This document shows, piece by piece, positions 34,464-43,033 of a stretch of 62,121 nucleotides of DNA. The notes beneath the pieces were generated by a model. The model was not told where the DNA came from and did no database searches. It was given only the letters and a program-made list of their open reading frames with translations. Location: the NCBI GenBank assembly GCA_029945665.1, contig JAQSCZ010000001.1:1-62121 (forward strand), read 5' to 3'. The position numbers were made by a program, and so were the translations under genes. Each line of letters starts with the position of its first letter. Position 1 is the first letter of the stretch. The stretch is from a bacterium. Lineage in GTDB: Bacteria > Bacteroidota > Bacteroidia > NS11-12g > UBA955.

Positions 34464-36173
34464 TCATTGCTTTAATATTTTTTGATATTGCAAAAGCAAA
34501 TCATTTTGAAATAGCTTTATTATGTAAATTCCATTTGCTTGATTTGTTAAATCAATTAAATTATTCGTGCCGACATCCTTTACATTAAAAACCAAATTAC
34601 CGCTCATATCATAAATTTCAATTCTCATACTTCTATCTGAATTTGAAACAAAATAGTTTATTTTACCTGATGTTGGATTAGGATATGTTAAAGTCTCAAA
34701 TGTTCTTAAATCCTTTAAAGAACTAAATGCAGCGTGGTTAATCTTATATATAAAAACATCTGAATTTCCATTAGACGACAATCTTACACCCCCAAGTCGA
34801 GAATCTAATCCTAAGGTATCACCAAAATATCCTACAGCATATAAATTACCTCTATCATCAAGTTTAATTTGATTAACAGTTTTAGAAATTAAACCACTTG
34901 CTTTATATACCCATATAAAATTACCATACTCATCTAATTTAAGAAAAAAGATATTAGTTGATGGACCTGTAGATTGCAATACAAAACTATCCAAACTTGT
35001 TTTAAAACTAACTTTTCCACTAAAGAAACCACTCAGATAAGTTGTATTATTCTTGTCTACTGCAATGGAAGTACCAGCATCAACCAAGTTACTATTTGGA
35101 TTCGAATTCCCATAATTCTTAGCGAACATAAAATTCCCATTTCGATCTAATTTTAAAAGAAATACATCCTCTCCACTCAATGAAATTAAGTTTGTTAATC
35201 CAGATCCAGGATCAAAATCAACTTTTCCTTCAAAATAACCAGTTAATAATATATTTCCACTTGTATCAAGCGCAATTGAATTTGAGCGATCATCGTATTT
35301 TCCACCAATTCTTTTAACCCAAACAAATTCCCCCATCGAATCTAATTTTAGTACAAAGACATCTTCTCCTCCAATTGAATTAACGATCTGCATGCCTGAA
35401 TCTGGGTCAAAATCAATTGTTGAATCAAATGCCCCCGCCATTACAACATTTCCATCCGCATCAACCTTCACACTCAAGCCTAAAATATAAGTAAATCCAC
35501 CAATTGTTTTTACCCAAATTAAATTACCATTTGCATCAAGTTTTAGAACAAACAAATCCGATTCCCCTTGTGCTGTTATATTATGAATTCCAATATTGGG
35601 ATCAAAATCTACCGTACTTTGAAAATATCCCGTAATATAAATTGAACCTTTACTGTCTATTTCAAGAGCATTTCCAGATTCTTGCAAATCACCTCCAATA
35701 CTTTTAGCCCAAATATAAGTTCCATCTTCAGTCAATTTTAAAATAAACACGTCATGCTGAAAATTTGAAGTCAGATAAGATTGACCAATTCCAGGATCAA
35801 AATCTGCTTTTCCAAAAAACCGCCCAGTTACATAAACGTTATTTTGACTGTCCGTTTCAATAGAATAACCAGATGCATCTATACTTACTTTAATATTTAT
35901 AGCCCATAAAAAGTTTCCAAATGCATCCATTTTAGAAACATACAAATCATTCGTTCCATAACATTGTAGCTTATAACTTGATGTATCTGGATCAAAATCA
36001 GCAATATCTGTATAATAACCGGTTGTATAAACATTGCCATTTAAATCAACTGCTATTGCACTTCCCACATCTTGAAATTTACCTCCAAAACTCTTAGCGA
36101 ATTCCAACTTTGGTAATTGTGCATTTGCATCAAGAAAATTAAATAGAATTATAAAAAAATACATTCTTTTCAT
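34464..36173 (-). CDS. Seven-bladed FDPG-type propeller protein with T9SS type A tail
   Basis: About 569 residues from MKRMYFF (36173), with signal peptide ending near ANAQ. Seven repeats of about 65 residues follow, each with a DxxGNxYxTG turn and most with an FDPD/FDPG motif, e.g. VDLNGNVYTTG and IDSKGSIYITG; in blade 6 and 7 the FDP motif has decayed (SFKTS, LGLDS). The C-terminal 75 residues are a type A sorting domain (YPNPTSGKINYF, MRIEIYDMSGNLVF, ANGIYIIKLF), so it is exported by T9SS to the surface. A second member of this family starts at 61655. Confidence 0.88.
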   Translation of the reverse strand: MKRMYFFIILFNFLDANAQLPKLEFAKSFGGKFQDVGSAIAVDLNGNVYTTGYYTDIADFDPDTSSYKLQCYGTNDLYVSKMDAFGNFLWAINIKVSIDASGYSIETDSQNNVYVTGRFFGKADFDPGIGQSYLTSNFQHDVFILKLTEDGTYIWAKSIGGDLQESGNALEIDSKGSIYITGYFQSTVDFDPNIGIHNITAQGESDLFVLKLDANGNLIWVKTIGGFTYILGLSVKVDADGNVVMAGAFDSTIDFDPDSGMQIVNSIGGEDVFVLKLDSMGEFVWVKRIGGKYDDRSNSIALDTSGNILLTGYFEGKVDFDPGSGLTNLISLSGEDVFLLKLDRNGNFMFAKNYGNSNPNSNLVDAGTSIAVDKNNTTYLSGFFSGKVSFKTSLDSFVLQSTGPSTNIFFLKLDEYGNFIWVYKASGLISKTVNQIKLDDRGNLYAVGYFGDTLGLDSRLGGVRLSSNGNSDVFIYKINHAAFSSLKDLRTFETLTYPNPTSGKINYFVSNSDRSMRIEIYDMSGNLVFNVKDVGTNNLIDLTNQANGIYIIKLFQNDLLLQYQKILKQ

Positions 36174-36249
36174 ATAGCAAAAGTATTCATTTCTATTCAA
36201 AAAAAATAGTTGTAAAATCTAAAAAATAATTCAAATTGTTTCAATGATA

Positions 36250-36278
36250 TTTGACTTTTAGTTTATGATTTAAATTTG
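36250..36278 (+). promoter_or_regulatory. Promoter of the sirtuin gene
   Basis: TTTG at 36250-36253 and TAAATTTG at 36271-36278 form -33 and -7 boxes separated by 17 bp, slightly short of the usual 19-21. The ATG follows 23 nt later. Confidence 0.5.
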
Positions 36279-36301
36279 AAAACTTTTAAAAAGCATATTA
36301 A

Positions 36302-36991
36302 ATGAAAAACATTGTAATACTGAGTGGTGCAGGCATGAGTGCCGAAAGTGGTATCAGCACTTTTAGAGATGCCGGCGGTTTATGGGAAGGACATGATATT
36401 ATGGAAGTGGCGAGTCCTGAAGGCTGGCGCAAAAATCCTGAATTAGTAACTGAATTTTACAACAAAAGGCGCCTACAATTGGCCGAAGTGGAGCCAAATG
36501 CGGGTCACCTTGCACTAAAACTATTAGAAGCTGAAAACCAAGTAACCATCATTACCCAAAATGTAGATGACTTGCATGAACGCGCTGGCTCAAATACCAT
36601 CGTCCATTTGCATGGCGAGCTCACTAAAATGCGAAGTAGCGAATATGAAAATGATATTTACGAGGTAGGATATGAAGCCATTTCATACGGCACTTTATGT
36701 AGCAAAGGCACTTTACTGAGACCGCATATCGTATGGTTTGGAGAGGCTGTACCAATGATTGATAAAGCGATTGATATGATTTCCAATGCGCAAGTTTTAA
36801 TCATAGTAGGCACCAGTTTAGAAGTATATCCAGCGGCTGGTCTAATGCATTATGCACCAACAGATTGTTTAATTTATTTAATTGATCCTAATAGACATCA
36901 AAATTTAAATAATTCCCGAATTGAATTAATAAAGGATACAGCAGCAAATGCATTGCCTAAATTGGTGACAGAATTGATTTCGAAATCTTAA
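36302..36991 (+). CDS. NAD-dependent protein deacylase (sirtuin), zinc cysteines absent
   Basis: A 229-residue sirtuin. The NAD-binding GAGMSAESGISTFRDAGGLWE (residues 9-29), TQNVDDLHERAG (about 80-91) and catalytic His in HLHGEL (about 97-102) are intact, and GTSLEVYPAAG is present. The region between HGEL and RPHIVWFGE, where most sirtuins have four zinc cysteines, has only one Cys (TLCSKG). The family contains similar short CobB-like members, so this may be a zinc-free subclass. It converges with paaC (7 bp between stops). Confidence 0.9.
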   Translation: MKNIVILSGAGMSAESGISTFRDAGGLWEGHDIMEVASPEGWRKNPELVTEFYNKRRLQLAEVEPNAGHLALKLLEAENQVTIITQNVDDLHERAGSNTIVHLHGELTKMRSSEYENDIYEVGYEAISYGTLCSKGTLLRPHIVWFGEAVPMIDKAIDMISNAQVLIIVGTSLEVYPAAGLMHYAPTDCLIYLIDPNRHQNLNNSRIELIKDTAANALPKLVTELISKS

Positions 36992-36998
36992 ATTTCAT

Positions 36999-37754
36999 TT
37001 ACCATTTTGCTCCAGGATATGCTCTTTGCAGAAACTGCATTTCAGAAAGTAAATGGCCTAAATATTCAGTATGAATGCCATTGATACCACCAATAATATT
37101 ATTTTCAGAGTTTGGTATTTCTAAACCAGCTTCCTCTAAAACATTCGATATTTCTGCTTTCCATAGTGGATAAATATCCCTTAAACTAAAACTAATTCCA
37201 GATGTAATTAGGACCTTGTCTGTTTCATTCATTTCGAACAAATCAGACGTAAATCGCCATAATTCCACAAGTGCATTTTTAGTTCTTTCATTGCTTTCTT
37301 TAGTCCCTTTACCAAAACGAATGATCCATTCGCTGCTATGTCTAAAATGGTATTTAACTTCTTTCAACCCCTTTGTTGCCAAGGCTACCAATTTTTCATC
37401 ACGACTATTTAACAAGGCTTCGTATAAAAATTTTGCATAGGTAGAATAGAGCATTTGTCGCAACATGGTGCAAGCAAAATCACCATTGGGTTGCTCTACT
37501 AACAAATGGTTGTAGTATTCGCGTTCACTTCTTAAAAAGGCTAACTCATCTTCACTTTTTTCGCCATTTAGTTCACTTGCATATTCATAAAAATCTTCGG
37601 CTTGCCCCAACAAATCAAGCGAAATATTAGTCATGGCCAAATCCTCTTCAAGAATAGGCCCACAACTGCACCATTCTGCCAATCGTTGCGCCAATATCAA
37701 ATTGTCATCTGCTAAACGCAACACAAAATTATAAAGTTCAATTTTAGTGGTCAT
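36999..37754 (-). CDS. paaC: 1,2-phenylacetyl-CoA epoxidase subunit PaaC
   Basis: A 251-residue helical protein matching PaaC, the non-catalytic partner of PaaA in the di-iron ring epoxidase. Features are LAEWCSCGPILEEDLAMTNISLDLLGQAE (about residues 24-52), KGLKEVKYHFRHSSEWIIRFG and the C-terminal HTEYLGHLLSEMQFLQRAYPGAKW. Last gene of the ten-gene oxygenase operon, 11 bp after paaB. PaaE (reductase) is not in the window; PaaD lies at 26382. Confidence 0.93.
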   Translation of the reverse strand: MTTKIELYNFVLRLADDNLILAQRLAEWCSCGPILEEDLAMTNISLDLLGQAEDFYEYASELNGEKSEDELAFLRSEREYYNHLLVEQPNGDFACTMLRQMLYSTYAKFLYEALLNSRDEKLVALATKGLKEVKYHFRHSSEWIIRFGKGTKESNERTKNALVELWRFTSDLFEMNETDKVLITSGISFSLRDIYPLWKAEISNVLEEAGLEIPNSENNIIGGINGIHTEYLGHLLSEMQFLQRAYPGAKW

Positions 37755-37765
37755 GGTTGTATTGA

Positions 37766-38056
37766 TTAAATATTTTTAGCGCCTTCTGGCATTTTATAGA
37801 ATGTTGGATGTCTGTAAATTTTATCATCGGCAGGATCAAAGAATTCAGCTTCTTCTTCAACTGTTGTTGCGGCAATACTGTCCGATGGAACCACCCAAAT
37901 TAAACGGCCTTCGCCCCGTCTGGTATAGATATCTCTAGCATTTTGTAAAGCCATATTTTTATCCGATGCATGGATACTTCCTTCGTGTTTAAAAGGACTA
38001 CCACCTTTTTGAATAAATACTTCCCAAAGTGGAAGTTGATCGTTATTATTTTCCAT
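37766..38056 (-). CDS. paaB: 1,2-phenylacetyl-CoA epoxidase subunit PaaB
   Basis: A 96-residue protein of the usual PaaB size. It has LPLWEVFIQKGGSPFKHEGSIHA at residues 8-30 and RDIYTRRGEGRLIWVVPSDSI, both family signatures. PaaB bridges PaaAC dimers in the epoxidase complex. Located between paaA and paaC, with 37 and 11 bp gaps. Confidence 0.93.
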   Translation of the reverse strand: MENNNDQLPLWEVFIQKGGSPFKHEGSIHASDKNMALQNARDIYTRRGEGRLIWVVPSDSIAATTVEEEAEFFDPADDKIYRHPTFYKMPEGAKNI

Positions 38057-38093
38057 TTTATTGTTTTTTAATGATTGATTGATAGGTTATACT

Positions 38094-39041
38094 TTATATA
38101 CTGGCAGCTGTTTGAATAGCATTCATTTTTTCAGAATAACTCATAACCGCTTGACGCACCCATTTGCCTTCATTGTGGTATTGAATATGGTGTGATATCC
38201 TTTTATGATTGCACAATCCGTTGCCTTTAACAACATTCCAAAACTCATCCCAATTGATGTCTCCAATTTCCCAATGTTTAGTTGTTTCGTTAAACTTCAA
38301 ATCTTTATCAGGCACTGTTAATCCAATGACATAGGCTTGATCGACTGTTTTATCTATAAATTTTTGACGTAAATCGTCATTACTTGCTCTTTTAATTTTC
38401 CAATGCATTGATTCTTGGGTATGCCATGAATCTTTATCAGATGGACCAAACATCATTAAAGATGGCCACCACCAGCGGTTCATAGCATCTTGTGCCATGT
38501 CTTTTTGAGCAGTTGTACCATTCATCATGGTGGCCATTATTTCATACCCTTGCCGTTGATGAAAACTTTCTTCCTTACATATACGCACCATAGCGCGCGC
38601 ATAAGGGCCGTAGGAAGTGCGCTGCAACGACACCTGATTAACAATGGCTGCTCCATCCACCAGCCACCCAATTGCGCCAATATCGGCCCAATTTAAAGTT
38701 GGATAATTAAATATATGCGAATACTTCGCTTTGCCTTCATGCAATTGCTCTATCATTTCGCTGCGATCCATTCCCAATGTTTCGGCGGCTGAATACAAAT
38801 ACAAACCATGACCACCTTCATCCTGTATTTTCGCCAATAATATTTTTTTTGCCCTCAGTGTTGGTGCTCGCAATACCCAATTGCCTTCCGGTTGCATACC
38901 TATTACTTCCGAATGGGCATGCTGTGTCATCTGTCGCAAGACCGTTTTTCTATAAGCTTCAGGCATCCAATCTTTAGGTTCAATTTTTTCATCTCGTTCA
39001 ATCAAAGAATTGAAGTGGTTTAATTTTTCTTCTTCTGTCAT
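38094..39041 (-). CDS. paaA: 1,2-phenylacetyl-CoA epoxidase catalytic subunit PaaA
   Basis: A 315-residue di-iron oxygenase subunit. Iron-binding carboxylates and histidines are visible in [20 protein letters not shown] (about residues 70-90) and [13 protein letters not shown] (about 154-166), and the N-terminus [24 protein letters not shown] fits PaaA. It epoxidises the aromatic ring of phenylacetyl-CoA using O2 and reductant. It lies 36 bp after the tryptophan dioxygenase gene. Other paa genes (paaE, paaG, paaZ, paaK) are missing here. Confidence 0.94.
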   Translation of the reverse strand: MTEEEKLNHFNSLIERDEKIEPKDWMPEAYRKTVLRQMTQHAHSEVIGMQPEGNWVLRAPTLRAKKILLAKIQDEGGHGLYLYSAAETLGMDRSEMIEQLHEGKAKYSHIFNYPTLNWADIGAIGWLVDGAAIVNQVSLQRTSYGPYARAMVRICKEESFHQRQGYEIMATMMNGTTAQKDMAQDAMNRWWWPSLMMFGPSDKDSWHTQESMHWKIKRASNDDLRQKFIDKTVDQAYVIGLTVPDKDLKFNETTKHWEIGDINWDEFWNVVKGNGLCNHKRISHHIQYHNEGKWVRQAVMSYSEKMNAIQTAASI

Positions 39042-39077
39042 TATCTTTAAATTTTAATTGTCAATAGATATTTATTT

Positions 39078-39989
39078 TCAAACATTGCCCCAGTTTTTCA
39101 ATTCTTCTTCCGACCACAAATCAGGAAAGAAAATTCGGCGTTGAAATTTGGGATGCATGTATTTTCTCCAATCACTACCACCAGTTGCTTCAGCGTTTCC
39201 AAGATATTTACCAGCGGCATTGTAATGGGCCATAACCCAAGAAACATTCACAGTATAATCGTAATGTCTCATTGCATTTATCAATGCTTTGTCTTGCTTA
39301 ATTGCTTCAGGCAATTCTTTGAAACGGGTCCATAAATTGGTGGAATTATACTGTTCCATTTTAATCAAAAAATCGGACTTATATCTTTGTTCAAAAAGGG
39401 TAATCAAAGTATTTTTTTTACCCGTAGCATGGTCCTTACCAGCCGCTTGCCAGTATAAATGTTCATAGGCATGCTCGTAGGGTGTATTTCTATCAATGGT
39501 TGCTCTGAATCTGTGATCTATTAAATTAATTAGCTCAGTAGATGAAAACTCAATGAGTCGATATTGTGCACTTTGAAATCCACTTGCTGGTGTTAGCGTA
39601 TTTCTGAATTTCATATATTGTTCCTTTTCCATGCCATCACCCATGATATCAAATGAGGAGGACAACATATCGAAATAACGGCTTATTCGCCTCAATTTTT
39701 CTGTAAAAAAAATGGCATCTATGGCTTTATTCGCACTAACTTGATCGATTTCCCATAATATCATTTTAAACAAAAGTTCATTAATTTGATGGTACATTAT
39801 AAACACCATTTCATCGGGTAAAGTAGTGCGTTGTATTTGTAAATTAAGGAGCGCATCTGTGTGAATATAGTCCCAATATGTAATTGGCTTGGCCCATACC
39901 AAACCTTCTAAATGCACCTCTGGATTCTGATTAATTGCTTTGAATTTTTCTTCAATGCGTTGATGAATATTTTGTTGTTCTTCGGTCAT
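39078..39989 (-). CDS. kynA: Tryptophan 2,3-dioxygenase
   Basis: A 303-residue heme enzyme of the TDO family. Hallmarks are ITYWDYIHTDALLNLQ (about residues 36-51), DEMVFIMYHQINELLFKMILWEID (distal His in YHQ), and the proximal-His region SWVMAHYNAAGKYLG followed by ATGGSDWRKYMHPKFQRRIFFP. It converts L-tryptophan and O2 to N-formylkynurenine. It is in the operon between the desaturase and paaA. The next enzymes, formamidase and kynureninase, are not encoded in the window. Confidence 0.92.
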   Translation of the reverse strand: MTEEQQNIHQRIEEKFKAINQNPEVHLEGLVWAKPITYWDYIHTDALLNLQIQRTTLPDEMVFIMYHQINELLFKMILWEIDQVSANKAIDAIFFTEKLRRISRYFDMLSSSFDIMGDGMEKEQYMKFRNTLTPASGFQSAQYRLIEFSSTELINLIDHRFRATIDRNTPYEHAYEHLYWQAAGKDHATGKKNTLITLFEQRYKSDFLIKMEQYNSTNLWTRFKELPEAIKQDKALINAMRHYDYTVNVSWVMAHYNAAGKYLGNAEATGGSDWRKYMHPKFQRRIFFPDLWSEEELKNWGNV

Positions 39990-39999
39990 CCTTTTAATT

Positions 40000-41097
40000 T
40001 TATTTATACTGAATTAGTGGCTGTAGCTTTCCAAGTTCTTTAAGTCGAATAATATGCGAATACAACGCCGCGCCAAAACTAGATTTTAAATTATACGGCA
40101 TACCAAAATCTTTGGCAGTTTTTTCTACAATTGGTGCAATTTCAGGATAGTGTATATGGCAAATATTGGCAAATAAATGGTGCTCAATTTGAAAATTCAA
40201 ACCGCCCACATACCACCCAATTAATTTATTATTTCTTGCAAAATCGGAAGTAGTATGCAATTGATGAACTAACCAATCTGATTGAATAGAATGACCTGGG
40301 ATTGGCTGTTCGGCACCTTCTACCACATGTGCCATTTGAAAAACAAAGCTTAAAATTATACTAGCGACCCAATGCATGATAAAAAATCCGATTAATACTT
40401 GCAATAGACTATAAGTGGTTAACCAAAGTGGCAAACCGAGTATAATTGTTAAATAAATAATTTTACGAAAAACCATCTTGGTATATTCACTTGAAATATC
40501 CTTATTTTGTCCCTTCACTAACCCATTTTTATTATAATTAAACAATCTTGAAAAATCATTGATTAGCATGGTCAATGTCATCAATCCATAAAAAAAGAAG
40601 GCATAAATAAATTGAAATTTGTGAAACCATTTTAATGGTTTATTCTCCGATAAACGGATAGGACCCTTTGAATCAATATCCTCGTCCAAACCAGAAATAT
40701 TGGTATAAGTATGGTGCAAAACATTGTGCTGAATTTTCCAGTTCAATATGTTACTTCCCAGCAAATACAATGTACCAGACAGTACTTTATTTACCCATTG
40801 TCTTTTTGAATAAGCGCCATGACAGGCATCGTGCATAACGCCCATGCCAACACCTGCAACTCCTATGCCCATTATCACGGTCAATATTGCCGCAACATAT
40901 AGTGGCATCGACACTGTTAAAAGTAAAATATAGGGAACGAGATATAGGGAAAGCATTACAAAAGTTTTTATAACCATTGCCGCATTGGCCTTTGTTGAAA
41001 TATGATTAGTTTTAAAATAATCATTTACATTTTTTCTGAGTGTTTGAACAAACAATTTTTCTTGGTGATCGTGTGGGATAAATTTAACAATATTCAT
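40000..41097 (-). CDS. Membrane fatty-acid desaturase (acyl-CoA/front-end type)
   Basis: A 365-residue integral membrane di-iron enzyme. All three histidine boxes are present: HDACH at residues 89-93, HNVLHH at 124-129 and QIEHH at 303-307. The QxxHH third box is that of delta-6/linoleoyl-CoA-like front-end desaturases. Four transmembrane helices are visible (about 45-65, 68-88, 165-185, 215-250). No cytochrome b5 domain is fused. It is embedded between kynA (10 bp) and kmo (30 bp) with no lipid genes nearby; what links it to its neighbours is use of O2. Confidence 0.92.
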   Translation of the reverse strand: MNIVKFIPHDHQEKLFVQTLRKNVNDYFKTNHISTKANAAMVIKTFVMLSLYLVPYILLLTVSMPLYVAAILTVIMGIGVAGVGMGVMHDACHGAYSKRQWVNKVLSGTLYLLGSNILNWKIQHNVLHHTYTNISGLDEDIDSKGPIRLSENKPLKWFHKFQFIYAFFFYGLMTLTMLINDFSRLFNYNKNGLVKGQNKDISSEYTKMVFRKIIYLTIILGLPLWLTTYSLLQVLIGFFIMHWVASIILSFVFQMAHVVEGAEQPIPGHSIQSDWLVHQLHTTSDFARNNKLIGWYVGGLNFQIEHHLFANICHIHYPEIAPIVEKTAKDFGMPYNLKSSFGAALYSHIIRLKELGKLQPLIQYK

Positions 41098-41127
41098 GTA
41101 GGGAAATTCTTAAGAGATTAGGTTTTT

Positions 41128-42489
41128 TTAATTGGGGATTTTGGTACTACCATCAAAAAGATGGTGAATTAATTTATCAATTTGTGACAGTGGTGTTTCC
41201 TGAGTAATTTCATTTGCTTTAATAAAATCTGCTATGATTTCGTTCTGCTCATTTCCTTTCTCTAATGCTACTTTGTATTCCATATCACTAAAGGAAACCA
41301 TGCTGTAAAGCGGGAAATATTTATTAGGAAATAATTCACTAATTCTGCGTTCTACTTTTTGCTGTAATTGATAATTGGCATCACTTACTTTATCGCGCAT
41401 TACTAAATAGTTTTGCAAAGACAAATCTTGCACTGCATCACCATTTGGTTTCCTAGATATTTCATACGCTTTGAAAACTTCAGACCAATTTTCATTATGC
41501 GCTTTCATCAATGAAAAAAGCACTGAGCAATCTTCGAAGCCGCAATTCATACCTTGACCAAAGAATGGAACCGTAGCATGGGCTGCATCGCCCATTAACG
41601 CCAATTTTCCATGGGTCCAAGGAAAACAGCGAATGATTGCCAACGAAGACAAAGGATGTGAATTCCAACTATCTGCCACTTCTGGCATTAAATGATAAAA
41701 ATCCGGAAATACCATTCTGAAAAAACTGTCTACATCCGACTTAGTTTTTAAATCATTAAAACAAAAATCATGTCCTTCAAAAGGCATAAATAAAGTACAA
41801 GTAAATGACCCATCAAAATTTGGTAAAGCAATCAACATAAAACGACCCCGAGGCCAAATGTGCAAAGTTTCCTTCTCCAATTTATAGGATCCATCCGCAT
41901 TTGCTGGCAATAAAATTTCTCTATAACCATCGGGAATATAATTTTGAGAATAACTAAACCTATCCAGTTTTTGCATAGCACTGTATCGAGCTGCAGAAAA
42001 AGCACCATCCGTTGCAAATACAACATCGGACTTATACTCGGACAATTCACCCGTTTGTGTATGACGCAAATAAGTGACACCATTGTCAAAATCAACATTC
42101 ACACATTCTTGGTTGAAATTTATTTTCGTATTTAATTTCTCTTCCGCAATATCCATTAACTTGGCATTTATTTCGCCACGGGAAACTGAATAAATAGCTT
42201 GACCACTTGAACCATAAGGCTGATAAGCCAAAGTATTGTCTAAATTATGAATGGTACGACCATGCATAGGAATCGCAATTTTCCTGATTTCATCACCTAT
42301 ACCTACTTCATCCAAGGCTTTCCAACCGCGATAAGAAGTTGCAAGATTTATCGACTTACCTGCCGATATTTTTGTAAGTCGCATGTCTGAACGCTTTTCA
42401 AAAACCTCAACTTGATATCCTGCTTTTGCAAGATATATGGCCCATAATGAGCCAACCAAACCCGACCCAATAATTGTCGCTTGTTTCAT
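41128..42489 (-). CDS. kmo: Kynurenine 3-monooxygenase
   Basis: A 453-residue flavin monooxygenase. The FAD-binding GSGLVGSLWAIYLAKAGYQVEVFEKR at residues 7-32, SINLATSYRGWKALDEVG, and ALMGDAAHATVPFFGQGMNCGFED (about 300-323) are all characteristic of KMO. It hydroxylates kynurenine to 3-hydroxykynurenine with NADPH and O2. Its start lies 1 bp after the stop of the 3-hydroxyanthranilate dioxygenase gene, so the two are probably coupled. Its product needs kynureninase to reach that dioxygenase, and no kynureninase is in the window. Confidence 0.94.
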   Translation of the reverse strand: MKQATIIGSGLVGSLWAIYLAKAGYQVEVFEKRSDMRLTKISAGKSINLATSYRGWKALDEVGIGDEIRKIAIPMHGRTIHNLDNTLAYQPYGSSGQAIYSVSRGEINAKLMDIAEEKLNTKINFNQECVNVDFDNGVTYLRHTQTGELSEYKSDVVFATDGAFSAARYSAMQKLDRFSYSQNYIPDGYREILLPANADGSYKLEKETLHIWPRGRFMLIALPNFDGSFTCTLFMPFEGHDFCFNDLKTKSDVDSFFRMVFPDFYHLMPEVADSWNSHPLSSLAIIRCFPWTHGKLALMGDAAHATVPFFGQGMNCGFEDCSVLFSLMKAHNENWSEVFKAYEISRKPNGDAVQDLSLQNYLVMRDKVSDANYQLQQKVERRISELFPNKYFPLYSMVSFSDMEYKVALEKGNEQNEIIADFIKANEITQETPLSQIDKLIHHLFDGSTKIPN

Positions 42490-42490
42490 T

Positions 42491-43024
42491 TTATTTTGCT
42501 TCTGTTTTTAGTTCAGGTATCTCCATTACATGACCGCATTCTTTGCAAGTCCTTAAATCCACATCGTCATAAAACCCCTGCATCAAAATGGGTAATTGAC
42601 CAACAATATCATTACAATGAAAGGTGGCTCTATACAACTCGGTATCGCAGCTTTCACAATACCAAGTGCAGGCATCCAACTCCTCTTTTTGCCTTTCTCT
42701 TTCTATGACTACACCAACTGTATTCGGAAAACGCTGTGGTGAATGCTCTACTCTTGGAGGCAATAAAAACAATTCCCCCTCTTTAATAGTAATCACTCTA
42801 GTTTTACCAGCTTCGCGAATGGGCAATTCCATATCGCCTTCTAATTGATAAAACAACTCCTCGCATTCGTTATAGTGAAATTCCTTTCTAGCATTTGGAC
42901 CACCAACCACCATTACCATAAAATCGCTGTCTTTATACACCACTTGATTTCCAACTGGTGGCTTTAATAAATGGCGATTATCATTGATCCATTTTGTAAG
43001 ATTGATAGGATTTGAAACTTTCAT
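42491..43024 (-). CDS. nbaC: 3-hydroxyanthranilate 3,4-dioxygenase
   Basis: A 177-residue cupin dioxygenase. Metal ligands His50, Glu56 and His94 are present (EFHYNECEELFYQL and PPRVEHSPQRF), and the C-terminal rubredoxin-like site with CESC (about 139-142) and CKEC is the bacterial form. It opens the ring of 3-hydroxyanthranilate; the product cyclises to quinolinate unless a decarboxylase acts. With no decarboxylase here it could serve NAD synthesis as well as tryptophan breakdown. It lies 9 bp after hppD. Confidence 0.94.
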   Translation of the reverse strand: MKVSNPINLTKWINDNRHLLKPPVGNQVVYKDSDFMVMVVGGPNARKEFHYNECEELFYQLEGDMELPIREAGKTRVITIKEGELFLLPPRVEHSPQRFPNTVGVVIERERQKEELDACTWYCESCDTELYRATFHCNDIVGQLPILMQGFYDDVDLRTCKECGHVMEIPELKTEAK

Positions 43025-43033
43025 AAATAATAT

